DNA of 32,164 nucleotides from Streptomyces aurantiacus JA 4570 (GCF_000414115.1 NZ_AOPZ01000314.1:1-32164), one strand, 5' to 3'. Shown: positions 7,964 to 15,868, numbered from the stretch's first letter. Notes: generated from the sequence alone by a model not told the origin. Made by a program: numbers and translations.

Positions 7964-8437
7964 CTAGCGCAGCGCCTTGCGCATGGCCAGGTGCGGGATC
8001 CCCGCGTCGAGGAACTCCGCCCCGTACGCCTCGTAGCCAAGCCGCTCGTAGAACCCCAGCGCGTGCGTCTGCGCGTGCAGGTCGACCGCGTGCAGCCCGC
8101 GCTCGCGGGCGGCGTCCTCGATGGCCGCGACGAGCCGGGCGCCGACGCCGAGCCCGCGGGCGGACCGCAGCACGGCGAGGCGTCCCAGGGCGCCCACGCC
8201 AGGATCCGCGTCGCCGTTCTTCACGGCGGCCGCGGCACCCGTGAGCAGCCGTCCCGTGCCCACCGGGGCGCCCTCGTCGGCGCGCACCGCGAGCACATGC
8301 ACGGCCACGCCGTCGTACTCGTCGTACTCCAGGTCCTCGGGCACGCCCTGTTCGGCGACGAAGACCTCCTTGCGCACGGCGAAGCAGGCGTCCAGGTCCG
8401 CCTGGCCCGCCGCGACCCGGCAGGCGACCGCGCTCAC
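7964..8437 (-). CDS. GNAT-family N-acetyltransferase (ElaA-like)
   Basis: A 157-residue protein with the GNAT fold. The N-terminal part (FAVRKEVFVAEQGVPEDLEYDEYD) matches the ElaA/YjcF subgroup. The acetyl-CoA loop lies in LAVLRSARGLGVGARL (the R-x-x-G-x-G/A motif), and the C-terminal ALGFYERLGYEAYG is typical of the fold. The substrate is unknown. The GTG start overlaps the rluD stop in GTGA (8434-8437), so its translation is probably coupled to rluD and the two form an operon. Confidence 0.88.
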   Translation of the reverse strand: MSAVACRVAAGQADLDACFAVRKEVFVAEQGVPEDLEYDEYDGVAVHVLAVRADEGAPVGTGRLLTGAAAAVKNGDADPGVGALGRLAVLRSARGLGVGARLVAAIEDAARERGLHAVDLHAQTHALGFYERLGYEAYGAEFLDAGIPHLAMRKALR

Positions 8438-9375
8438 GCGCTCTCCGCGCGCACCCGGTCGAGGGCGAGCTGGAGATCGTCGGGGTAGCCGCTCTCGTAC
8501 TCCACCCACTGGCCGTCGCCGGGGTGCTCGAAGCCGAGCCGCACCGCGTGCAGCCACTGGCGGGTGAGGCCGAGGCGCTTGGCGAGCGTGGGATCGGCGC
8601 CGTACGTCAGGTCGCCCACGCAGGGGTGGCGGTGGGCCGCCATGTGCACGCGGATCTGGTGGGTGCGGCCGGTCTCCAGCTTGATGTCGAGCAGGGAGGC
8701 GGAACGGAAGGCTTCCACCAGGTCGTAGTGCGTGACGGAGGGCTTGCCCTCGGCGGTGACCGCCCACTTGTAGTCGTGGTTCGGGTGGCGGCCGATGGGG
8801 GCGTCGATCGTGCCGCTCATGGGGTCCGGGTGGCCCTGGACCAGCGCGTTGTACCGCTTGTCGACCGTGCGTTCCTTGAACTGGCGCTTCAGGGAGGTGT
8901 ACGCCCGCTCCGACTTGGCGACCACCATCAGGCCGGAGGTGCCCACGTCGAGGCGGTGCACGATGCCCTGGCGCTCGGCGGCGCCGGACGTCGAGACGCG
9001 ATAGCCGGCGGCGGCGAGGCCGCCGATCACGGTCGTGCCGGTCCAGCCGGGGCTGGGGTGCGCGGCGACGCCGACGGGCTTGACGATCACGACGATGTCC
9101 TCGTCGTCGTGCACGATCTCCATGCCCTCGACGGGCTCGGCGACGATCTGCACCGGGGCGGGCGCCTGCGGCATCTCCACCTCCAGCCAGGCCCCGCCGT
9201 GCACGCGCTCGGACTTGCCGGCCACCGCGCCGTCGACCAGCACCTTGCCTGCGGCCGCGAGCTCGGCGGCCTTCGTACGGGAGAAACCGAACATGCGCGA
9301 GATGGCGGCGTCTACGCGCTCGCCCTCCAGGCCGTCCGGTACGGGCAGGGTACGGATCTCGGGAATCGTGCTCAC
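8434..9375 (-). CDS. rluD: RluD-family 23S rRNA pseudouridine synthase
   Basis: A 313-residue RNA-modifying enzyme of the RluA/RluD family. An S4 RNA-binding domain occupies about residues 17-80 and the catalytic domain follows, with the signature HRLDVGTSG holding the catalytic Asp143. RTHQIRVHM and GDLTYG are further family motifs. Family members convert uridines of helix 69 in 23S rRNA to pseudouridine, though the exact target is not readable here. The gene sits directly after lspA, an order seen in many bacteria. The GTG at 9375 has no clear Shine-Dalgarno, and CATACT lies 6 nt upstream, so a separate leaderless transcript is possible in the 71-nt gap after lspA. Confidence 0.93.
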   Translation of the reverse strand: MSTIPEIRTLPVPDGLEGERVDAAISRMFGFSRTKAAELAAAGKVLVDGAVAGKSERVHGGAWLEVEMPQAPAPVQIVAEPVEGMEIVHDDEDIVVIVKPVGVAAHPSPGWTGTTVIGGLAAAGYRVSTSGAAERQGIVHRLDVGTSGLMVVAKSERAYTSLKRQFKERTVDKRYNALVQGHPDPMSGTIDAPIGRHPNHDYKWAVTAEGKPSVTHYDLVEAFRSASLLDIKLETGRTHQIRVHMAAHRHPCVGDLTYGADPTLAKRLGLTRQWLHAVRLGFEHPGDGQWVEYESGYPDDLQLALDRVRAESA

Positions 9376-9381
9376 CCCACG

Positions 9382-9387
9382 AGTATG
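9382..9387 (-). promoter_or_regulatory. Possible -10 box upstream of rluD
   Basis: On the minus strand CATACT ends 6 nt before the rluD GTG. It keeps the key A2 and T6 of a -10 box. No good -35 is found, so this is weak evidence for a leaderless promoter. Confidence 0.3.
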
Positions 9388-9446
9388 CAGGAGGGGTACG
9401 ACACCGCCGTACCGAAGGCCGCACTCGGCCCCTCCCGACCCGGCCG

Positions 9447-10040
9447 TCAGTCCTTGTGGACGGTGCCGTCCGGGTCGAGCCCGCGGAAGGAGAGCAGCAC
9501 GATCAGGATGCCGCCGCAGACGATCGCGGAGTCCGCGAGGTTGAACACCGCGAAGTTCTTCGGCGCGATGAAGTCGACCACCGCGCCCTTGAAGAGGCCG
9601 GGCGAGCGGAAGATCCGGTCGGTGAGGTTGCCGAGCGCGCCGCCGAGCAGCAGGCCCAGCGCGATCGCCCAGGGCAGGCTGTACAGCTTGCGGGCGAGCC
9701 GGGCGATCACCACGATCACGGCCGCGGCGATCACCGTGAAGATGATGGTGTACGCCTCGCCGAAGCCGAACGCGGCGCCCGCGTTGCGGATCGCGTTGAA
9801 GCGCAGCAGGTCGCCGACCACGTCGATCGGCTCCTGGTGCTCCAGCTTGGCGACCACGATCATCTTGCTGATCAGATCGAGCGCGTACGCGAAGAGGGCC
9901 ACTCCGAACAGCACGGCGATCTTGCGCCGCCCCTCGGGCTTCGGCTCGCCCTCGGACCGCTGCCCCTCCTCGGACGGTTCGCCGCCCTCCGCCGCCTCAG
10001 GGATGTCCGGCGTACCGATGATGCGCTCCGCCTCTGCCAC
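9447..10040 (-). CDS. lspA: Lipoprotein signal peptidase (signal peptidase II)
   Basis: A 197-residue membrane aspartyl protease that cuts the signal peptide from prolipoproteins after lipid attachment to the cysteine. Four hydrophobic segments are visible from residue 41 onward. The two catalytic aspartates are Asp141 (GNLTDR) and Asp170 (FNLADS), each in its conserved box; NAGAAFG is a third family motif. Residues 1-38 are an acidic, Pro/Glu-rich cytoplasmic extension not found in the shorter enteric enzyme. The GTG start has GAGGG 6 nt upstream. The gene follows ddbA after 78 nt, in which TACCCT (minus strand) could be a -10 box. Confidence 0.95.
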   Translation of the reverse strand: MAEAERIIGTPDIPEAAEGGEPSEEGQRSEGEPKPEGRRKIAVLFGVALFAYALDLISKMIVVAKLEHQEPIDVVGDLLRFNAIRNAGAAFGFGEAYTIIFTVIAAAVIVVIARLARKLYSLPWAIALGLLLGGALGNLTDRIFRSPGLFKGAVVDFIAPKNFAVFNLADSAIVCGGILIVLLSFRGLDPDGTVHKD

Positions 10041-10118
10041 GTGAGTCCCTCAACCTAGGTACCTGACTGGGGACGAGGGTACGGCACACGCGTACGGACC
10101 AGGACGCGCAGGCCACGC

Positions 10119-11720
10119 TCAGTAGCGCCGTTCCTGCTTCTGCTTGCACTCGACGCACAGGGTGGCGCGGGGGAACGCCTGCATGCGCGCCTTGCCGATG
10201 GGGTTGCCGCAGTTCTCGCAGAGTCCGTACGTCCCCGCGTCGAGGCGCTCCAGGGCGCGCTCGGTCTGCTCCAGCATCTCCCGGGCGTTCGCGGCGAGCG
10301 CCATCTCGTGCTCCCGGGTGATGTTCTTGGTGCCGGTGTCGGCCTGGTCGTCGCCCGCGCCGTCCCCGGAGTCCCGCATCAGGCCGGCGAGCGAGTCCTC
10401 GGACGCCTGGATCTCGGTACGCAGGCGCAGCGCCTCGGACATCAGCTCGGTACGCGCCTCGGCGACCTCTTCCGGGGTCCACGGATCCTCGCCCGGTCGC
10501 ACCGCGAGCTCGCCGGGCGCGGCCGAGGCCCGCGCCTTGGGCACCGCGCCGGCCTTCTTCGCCGCTGTCGCCGTGCCCGGAGTCTTCTTCGCAACCACCG
10601 TCGTGGCTCCCGTCGTCTCCGCGGCCTGAGCCGCACCCTCGACCGCGGACGCGGTCGATTTCTTGGCCGTACGTTTTCTGGCCCCTGGGCCCTTGGCGGC
10701 ACCCGTCGCCCTCTTGGACGCACCCACCCCGCCGCCCGCCTCCTCCTTGCCGACGCCGGCTTTCTCGGCGCCCGCCTTCTCGGCAGTCGACTTCTCGGCG
10801 GTCGCCTTCTCGGCAGCGGCTTCCTTGACGCCTGCCTTGTCGGCGGCGGCTTCCTTGGCACCCGCCTTGTCGGCGGCTGCCTTCTCGGCGGTCGCCTTCT
10901 TGGCGGCTGCCTTCTCGGCGGTCGCCTTCTTGGCGGCTGTTTCCTTGGCGCTTGCCTTGTCGGCGCCCGCCCTCTCAGCGGCGGCTTCCTTGGCACCCGC
11001 CTTGTCGGCGGCCGTCTTCTTGGCGGCCGTCTTCTTGGCGGCCGTCTTGGCGCCTGCCTTGTCGGCGGTCGACTTCTCCGCGCCTGCCCTCTTGGCGACG
11101 GTCTTCTTGGCGCCTGTCTTCTTGGCCGCTGGCGGCTCGACGGGCGCCTTCTTGGCAGCCGCGTCCTGGGTGGCGACCTTCTTGGCGGATGCCTTCTTGG
11201 CGGCCGCTTTCTCCGCGGCCGTCCTCTCGGTAGCGGCCTTCTTGGCAGCTGCCTTCTTAGTGGCCGCCTGCGGCGGGGCGTCCTCCTTGGGGGCCCCTTT
11301 GGCGGAGGCAACCTTCGTGGCCGTCTCCTTGGCGGCCGCCTTGGTGGACGCGGTCTTCGTAGAAGCGGCCTTCGTAGACGAGGTCTTCGTAGACGTCTTC
11401 TTCGCCGCCGCCTTCGCAGAGGACCTCTTGTCGGCCGCCGCCTTGCCACTGGCCGACTTCCCGCCCGCCACCCCGTCGTTCGCCGCCCCCTTCGGGGCAG
11501 TGGTCCTCCCCGTGCCGCCCCCCTCGGCGGTCTTCGCCGAGACCACCTTCTTGGTGGCCGCCGCGGTGGCCACCACCCTCTTCGCGGCCCCAGCGCCCCC
11601 CACCGGGGCCTGGACGGCGCGCGGCACCTCACCCCCCGCTCCCCCGGCCGCCCCCGCGGCCCCGGCGCCCGTGGATCTGCTCGACGCCGACTGCTGTACG
11701 GCGGTCTTCTTCGCCACCAT
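10119..11720 (-). CDS. ddbA: DdbA: histone-H1-like tail fused to a DksA/TraR zinc-finger domain
   Basis: A 533-residue two-part protein. The first ~380 residues are almost only Ala, Lys, Thr, Glu and Ser, with AAKK/AEKA-type units repeated many times, as in histone H1 tails and the HupS tail. The last ~120 residues form a helical segment and a DksA/TraR zinc finger with Cys501, Cys504, Cys522 and Cys525 (CENC ... CVEC). This architecture matches the DdbA protein described in S. coelicolor (SCO2075), a nucleoid-associated protein reported to condense DNA, with a DksA-like part that may act on RNA polymerase with ppGpp. The ATG at 11720 (MVAKKT) has AAGGGG upstream; longer in-frame starts are disfavoured because they run over the promoter. 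The tail contains exact DNA repeats and is probably variable in length. Confidence 0.9.
   Translation of the reverse strand: MVAKKTAVQQSASSRSTGAGAAGAAGGAGGEVPRAVQAPVGGAGAAKRVVATAAATKKVVSAKTAEGGGTGRTTAPKGAANDGVAGGKSASGKAAADKRSSAKAAAKKTSTKTSSTKAASTKTASTKAAAKETATKVASAKGAPKEDAPPQAATKKAAAKKAATERTAAEKAAAKKASAKKVATQDAAAKKAPVEPPAAKKTGAKKTVAKRAGAEKSTADKAGAKTAAKKTAAKKTAADKAGAKEAAAERAGADKASAKETAAKKATAEKAAAKKATAEKAAADKAGAKEAAADKAGVKEAAAEKATAEKSTAEKAGAEKAGVGKEEAGGGVGASKRATGAAKGPGARKRTAKKSTASAVEGAAQAAETTGATTVVAKKTPGTATAAKKAGAVPKARASAAPGELAVRPGEDPWTPEEVAEARTELMSEALRLRTEIQASEDSLAGLMRDSGDGAGDDQADTGTKNITREHEMALAANAREMLEQTERALERLDAGTYGLCENCGNPIGKARMQAFPRATLCVECKQKQERRY
10744..11280. repeat. Degenerate coding repeats of the ddbA H1-like tail
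   Basis: This stretch is built of short related units that encode Lys/Ala-rich decapeptides. It includes a perfect tandem duplication of 30 bp (10872-10901 and 10902-10931) and a perfect 35-bp direct repeat (10843-10877 and 10978-11012). All lengths are multiples of three or in phase, so unit gain or loss keeps the reading frame. Confidence 0.8.
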
Positions 11721-11769
11721 GGCCGCGGCCCCTTCACATATTGTGATCTTGCACGCGAATCGTGCTGGG

Positions 11770-11798
11770 ACGATAAATCGACTCCAGGCCCGCGGCAA
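11770..11798 (-). promoter_or_regulatory. Promoter of ddbA
   Basis: On the minus strand TTGCCG (11793-11798) and TATCGT (11770-11775) are spaced by 17 nt, a good match to a principal-sigma-factor promoter. Transcription would start near 11763, leaving a ~43-nt leader. The leader contains a small hairpin (GCACG-N5-CGTGC, 11751-11765) and the imperfect palindrome CACATATTGTG just before the ribosome binding site. Confidence 0.6.
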
Positions 11799-11970
11799 CG
11801 GGGCACGCCGCCCGATTCGCCCACCCCCCAGGGCCGCACGGCGAGCCTGCATGCGTTGTGCCCAGCTCCCCGCCGGGTAATCCGCCCGGCGCACCGGGCC
11901 AGGATCCGGCCACTGCACAGGTCGCCATTCGGGTCAGTCTTCGCCGCCCCGGCGCTATCGGGCGGGAGCC

Positions 11971-11999
11971 TGTTTTCCGGCTAAATCGGGACATAAACT
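11971..11999 (+). promoter_or_regulatory. Possible promoter of the DUF1059 gene
   Basis: TGTTTT (11971-11976) and TAAACT (11994-11999) are 17 nt apart. The -10 is good (TAnnnT) and the -35 is poor. Together with the ddbA promoter this accounts for the 304-nt gap 11721-12024; I see nothing else in the gap. Confidence 0.35.
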
Positions 12000-12024
12000 G
12001 AGAACAAGAGCGAGGAGGTGCATC

Positions 12025-12216
12025 ATGCGCAAGACAGCCGACTGCCGGGAATTCCCGAGCGAGACCCACTGCACGCTCGCCATCTCCGGCGAAGAGGAAG
12101 AAGTGGTCCGCGCCGCCAGCGAGCACGCCGTGTCCGTCCACGGCCACACGGACAGCCCGGAGCTGCGGAAGATGGTCCGCGACTCCCTCAGGGACGAAGT
12201 CCCCCAGCACGCCTGA
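12025..12216 (+). CDS. Small DUF1059 protein
   Basis: A 63-residue soluble acidic protein. The pattern RKTADCREFPSE, C-T-L-A-I-S-G-E-E-E-E-V, then A-x-E-H-A-V-x-V-H-G-H and a closing helix matches the DUF1059 family of unknown function. Its two cysteines and the HAVSVHGH histidines could form a metal site, which is only a guess. A near-perfect Shine-Dalgarno (AGGAGG, 12013-12018, 6-nt spacing) suggests strong translation. It is divergent from ddbA and lies just upstream of the ileS leader on the same strand. A short hairpin (GGGAC-GAA-GTCCC, 12191-12203) overlaps its 3' end. Confidence 0.85.
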   Translation: MRKTADCREFPSETHCTLAISGEEEEVVRAASEHAVSVHGHTDSPELRKMVRDSLRDEVPQHA

Positions 12217-12260
12217 GACGAGTGCCCGAATATCCGGTCGGCCCCGCCCGCCCCGCCCCG

Positions 12261-12266
12261 TACACT
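12261..12266 (+). promoter_or_regulatory. Probable -10 box of the ileS leader transcript
   Basis: TACACT fits TAnnnT and lies just before the first T-box stem, which predicts a start near 12273. The upstream DNA is GC-rich and has no clear -35. Confidence 0.45.
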
Positions 12267-12272
12267 GGCCGG

Positions 12273-12574
12273 AGCGAGAAGCGTGGATGGGGACGAGTAG
12301 CGGCGTACGCAGCCATGAGCGACCCGGGGACGGTGTGAGCCCGGGGGCGAGCGCGACGTGAAGATCACCCCGGAGCCGCCGGAAGAAGGCCGCAGCCTCC
12401 CCGAGCCGGGGCGGACGCGGCGAGTAGACCCGGCATCGCGACCCCAATGAGGGGGCCTTCCAGGGCGCCGAGCGCACCAGGAGGGCCAAGGAGGGTGGTA
12501 CCGCGGGAGCGCAGCAGCGCAGCCTCTCGTCCCTCCGACGGAAGGGAAGAACGTCCGCCGGAGGAAGCGCGAAC
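12273..12574 (+). promoter_or_regulatory. T-box riboswitch (tRNA-Ile sensor), translational type, upstream of ileS
   Basis: The T-box sequence AGGGTGGTACCGCG is at 12492-12505. Its UGGU bulge can pair with the ACCA end of uncharged tRNA-Ile. In Stem I the AGUA (12296-12299) and GAA (12360-12362) of the loop-E motif frame an AUC isoleucine specifier (12364-12366). The antisequestrator pairs AGGG (12492-12495) with CCCT (12531-12534). The alternative sequestrator pairs CCTCCG (12532-12537) with CGGAGG (12559-12564), which contains the ileS Shine-Dalgarno. The two pairings share bases, so they exclude each other. No terminator with a U tract is present, so control is of translation, as known for actinobacterial ileS T-boxes. 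Uncharged tRNA-Ile should raise IleRS synthesis. Confidence 0.93.
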
Positions 12575-15500
12575 ATGACACCGCCCCCGCAGTACCGCCA
12601 GGTGCCGGCCCAGGTCGACCTGCCTGCCCTCGAGCACGCCGTGCTCGACTTCTGGCGCGAGCAGAAGATCTTCGCCAAGAGCCTGGAGCAGTCCGAGGGC
12701 CGCCCCGAGTGGGTGTTCTACGAGGGCCCGCCCACGGCCAACGGCATGCCCGGCGCGCACCACATCGAGGCCCGCGTCTTCAAGGACGTCTTCCCGCGCT
12801 TCCGCACCATGCGCGGCTACCACGTCGCCCGCAAGGCCGGCTGGGACTGCCACGGCCTGCCCGTCGAGCTCGCCGTCGAGAAGGAGCTCGGCTTCAACGG
12901 CAAGAAGGACATCGAGGCGTACGGCATCGCCGAGTTCAACGCCAAGTGCCGCGAGTCGGTGACCCGGCACACCGACGCCTTCGCCGAGCTCACGACCCGC
13001 ATGGGCTACTGGACCGACCTCGACGGCGCCTACCGCACGATGAACCCCGAGTACATCGAATCGGTCTGGTGGTCCCTGAAGGAGATCTTCAACAAGGGCC
13101 TCCTCGTCCAGGACCACCGCGTCGCCCCCTGGTGCCCCCGCTGCGGCACGGGCCTGTCCGACCACGAGCTGGCGCAGGGCTACGAGACGGTCGTCGACCC
13201 GTCCGTCTACGTCCGCTTCCCGCTGACCGGCGGCCCCCTCGCGGGCGAGGCCGCCCTCCTGGTGTGGACGACCACCCCGTGGACGCTGGTGTCCAACACG
13301 GCCGTCGCCGCGCACCCGGACGTCACCTACGTAGTGGCCACCGACGGCAAGGAGAAGCTGGTCGTCGCCCAGCCCCTCCTGGAGAAGGCCCTCGGCGAGG
13401 GCTGGGAGGCCACCGGCCAGACCTTCACCGGCGCCGAGATGGAGCGCTGGACGTACCAGCGCCCCTTCGAGCTGGTCGACTTCCCCGCCCCGGCGCACTT
13501 CGTGGTCAACGCCGACTACGTGACCACCGAGGACGGCACCGGTCTGGTCCACCAGTCCCCCGCCTTCGGTGAGGACGACCTCAAGGTCTGCCGTTCGTAC
13601 GGCCTGCCGGTCGTGAACCCGGTCCGCCCCGACGGCACCTTCGAAGAGGACGTACCGCTCGTGGGCGGTGTCTTCTTCAAGAAGGCGGACGAGGCCCTCA
13701 CCAAGGACCTCGGGGACCGCGGCCTGCTCTTCAAGCACATCGCGTACGAGCACAGCTACCCGCACTGCTGGCGCTGCCACACCGCGCTCCTCTACTACGC
13801 GCAGCCGTCCTGGTACATCCGCACCACGGCCGTCAAGGACCGGCTCCTGGAGGAGAACGAGAAGACCAACTGGTTCCCGGACTCGGTCAAGCACGGCCGC
13901 TTCGGCGACTGGCTGACGAACAACGTCGACTGGGCGCTGTCCCGCAACCGCTACTGGGGCACCCCGCTGCCCATCTGGCGCTGCGAGGAGAACCACCTCA
14001 CCTGCGTCGGCTCCCGCCGGGAGCTCAGCGACCTGACCGGCACCGACCAGTCGGGCCTCGACCCGCACCGCCCGTTCATCGACGACGTCACCTTCACCTG
14101 CACCCACGAGGGCTGCTCCCGCGAAGCGGTGCGCGTGCCGGAGGTCATCGACGCCTGGTACGACTCGGGCTCGATGCCGTTCGCGCAGTGGGGATACCCG
14201 TACAAGAACAAGGAACTGTTCGAGTCCCGCTACCCCGCGCAGTTCATCAGCGAGGCCATCGACCAGACCCGCGGCTGGTTCTACACGCTGATGGCCGTCG
14301 GCACCCTGGTCTTCGACAAGTCGTCGTACGAGAACGTCGTCTGCCTCGGCCACATCCTCGCCGAGGACGGCCGGAAGATGTCCAAGCACCTGGGCAACAT
14401 CCTGCAGCCGATCCCGCTCATGGACCAGCACGGCGCCGACGCGGTCCGCTGGTTCATGGCGGCCGGCGGCTCCCCGTGGGCGGCCCGCCGCGTGGGCCAC
14501 GGCACCATCCAGGAAGTCGTCCGCAAGACCCTCCTGACGTACTGGAACACGGTCGCCTTCCAGGCGCTCTACGCCCGTACGTCGAAGTGGGCCCCCTCGG
14601 ACACCGACCCGGCGCCGGCCGACCGCCCGCTGCTCGACCGCTGGCTGCTCAGCGAGCTGCACGCCCTCACCGACCAGGTGACAGGGGCCCTGGACGCCTA
14701 CGACACCCAGCGCGCGGGCAAGCTCCTGTCCGGCTTCGTCGACAACCTCTCCAACTGGTACGTACGCCGCTCGCGGCGCCGCTTCTGGCAGGGCGACGCG
14801 GCCGCGCTGCGCACGCTGCACGAGGTCGTCGAGACGGTCACGCGCCTGATGGCCCCGCTGACGCCGTTCATCACCGAGCGCGTCTGGCAGGACCTGGTCG
14901 TGCCGGTCACGCCGGACGCCCCGGAGTCCGTGCACCTGGCGTCCTGGCCGGAGGCGGACCTGACGGCGATCGACCCCGAGCTGTCGAAGCAGATGGTGCT
15001 CGTGCGCCGCCTCGTCGAGCTGGGCCGTGCCTCGCGCGCCGAGTCCGGCGTCAAGACCCGGCAGCCGCTGTCCCGCGCGCTGGTCGCGGCCGCCGAGTTC
15101 GAGACGCTCGACGCCGAGCTGCGCGCCCAGATCACCGAGGAGCTGAACGTCTCCTCCCTGGCGTCGCTCTCCGAGGTCGGCGGCTCCCTGGTCGACACCA
15201 CCGCCAAGGCCAATTTCCGTGCCCTGGGCAAGCGGTTCGGCAAGGGCGTCCAGGCGGTGGCCAAGGCCGTCGCGGAGGCCGACGCGGCCGCGCTGTCCCT
15301 CGCCCTGCGCGAGGGCACGGCGTCGGTGGAGGTCGACGGCGAGACGGTGACGCTGGCCCCGGACGAGGTCATCATCACCGAAACCCCGCGGGAGGGCTGG
15401 TCGGTGGCGTCCGACTCCGGCGCCACGGTCGCCCTCGACCTGGAGCTCACGGACGAGCTGCGCCGCGCGGGCCTGGCCCGTGACGCGATCCGCCTGATCC

Positions 15501-15721
15501 AGGAGGCCCGCAAGAACAGCGGCCTGGACGTCGCGGACCGCATCGCCCTGCGCTGGACGTCCACCGACCCGGCGGTGAGCACGGCCCTGACCGACCACGC
15601 GGCCCTCATCGCGGACGAGGTCCTGGCCACGGACTTCGCCTCCGGCGAGGCGGACGACACGTACGGCACCCCGTTCGAGGACCCGACCCTGTCCCTCACG
15701 TTCCGCCTGCGCAAGGCGTAA
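12575..15721 (+). CDS. ileS: Isoleucyl-tRNA synthetase, IleRS2 type
   Basis: A 1048-residue class I synthetase that charges tRNA-Ile. The nucleotide-binding motif lies in GPPTANGMPGAHH (51-63): the four positions of HIGH read G60-A-H-H63, with Gly and the first His swapped. KMSKH is at 601-605. Cys-x2-Cys pairs occur in the inserted editing region and before the second catalytic half (CPRC; CWRC), the CP1 domain lies between, and a long anticodon-binding C-terminus follows. Size and motifs fit the eukaryote-like IleRS2 branch, which is less sensitive to mupirocin than IleRS1. The ATG at 12575 has GGAGGA 9 nt upstream, and that site is the one sequestered by the T-box leader. It is convergent with divIVA and followed by a 17-bp terminator. 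Confidence 0.97.
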   Translation: MTPPPQYRQVPAQVDLPALEHAVLDFWREQKIFAKSLEQSEGRPEWVFYEGPPTANGMPGAHHIEARVFKDVFPRFRTMRGYHVARKAGWDCHGLPVELAVEKELGFNGKKDIEAYGIAEFNAKCRESVTRHTDAFAELTTRMGYWTDLDGAYRTMNPEYIESVWWSLKEIFNKGLLVQDHRVAPWCPRCGTGLSDHELAQGYETVVDPSVYVRFPLTGGPLAGEAALLVWTTTPWTLVSNTAVAAHPDVTYVVATDGKEKLVVAQPLLEKALGEGWEATGQTFTGAEMERWTYQRPFELVDFPAPAHFVVNADYVTTEDGTGLVHQSPAFGEDDLKVCRSYGLPVVNPVRPDGTFEEDVPLVGGVFFKKADEALTKDLGDRGLLFKHIAYEHSYPHCWRCHTALLYYAQPSWYIRTTAVKDRLLEENEKTNWFPDSVKHGRFGDWLTNNVDWALSRNRYWGTPLPIWRCEENHLTCVGSRRELSDLTGTDQSGLDPHRPFIDDVTFTCTHEGCSREAVRVPEVIDAWYDSGSMPFAQWGYPYKNKELFESRYPAQFISEAIDQTRGWFYTLMAVGTLVFDKSSYENVVCLGHILAEDGRKMSKHLGNILQPIPLMDQHGADAVRWFMAAGGSPWAARRVGHGTIQEVVRKTLLTYWNTVAFQALYARTSKWAPSDTDPAPADRPLLDRWLLSELHALTDQVTGALDAYDTQRAGKLLSGFVDNLSNWYVRRSRRRFWQGDAAALRTLHEVVETVTRLMAPLTPFITERVWQDLVVPVTPDAPESVHLASWPEADLTAIDPELSKQMVLVRRLVELGRASRAESGVKTRQPLSRALVAAAEFETLDAELRAQITEELNVSSLASLSEVGGSLVDTTAKANFRALGKRFGKGVQAVAKAVAEADAAALSLALREGTASVEVDGETVTLAPDEVIITETPREGWSVASDSGATVALDLELTDELRRAGLARDAIRLIQEARKNSGLDVADRIALRWTSTDPAVSTALTDHAALIADEVLATDFASGEADDTYGTPFEDPTLSLTFRLRKA

Positions 15722-15743
15722 CTCCCCCCGCCCGGGAGCCCGG

Positions 15744-15783
15744 AGGCCCGGTCCCGCCAAAGAATCTTGGCGGGACCGGGCCT
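15744..15783 (+). terminator. ileS terminator
   Basis: A perfect 17-bp stem (15744-15760 with 15767-15783) closes a 6-nt loop (AGAATC), 22 nt after the ileS stop codon. It is very stable and has no long T tract. Confidence 0.88.
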
Positions 15784-15868
15784 TCGGCGTTGCGTGCACA
15801 GGCACAACTGAACGTTTCTGCAGCGCCGTCCGCGCGCCGGCCGCGCTTCGTGCGCGACAAACACGACA

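Noticed and set aside
10053..10060. Short palindrome ACCTAGGT before lspA
   Set aside because: Eight bases of perfect symmetry occur often by chance and no partner site or conservation can be shown.
10744..11280. CRISPR-like or minisatellite array
   Set aside because: The units are in-frame codons of the Lys/Ala-rich ddbA tail, with no unique spacers and no cas genes.
12365..15805. Very long antisense open frame opposite ileS
   Set aside because: High-GC DNA with G/C third positions leaves long stop-free frames on the other strand. Its product is repetitive Arg/Gly/Val/Leu with no motifs, while the plus strand encodes a complete IleRS.
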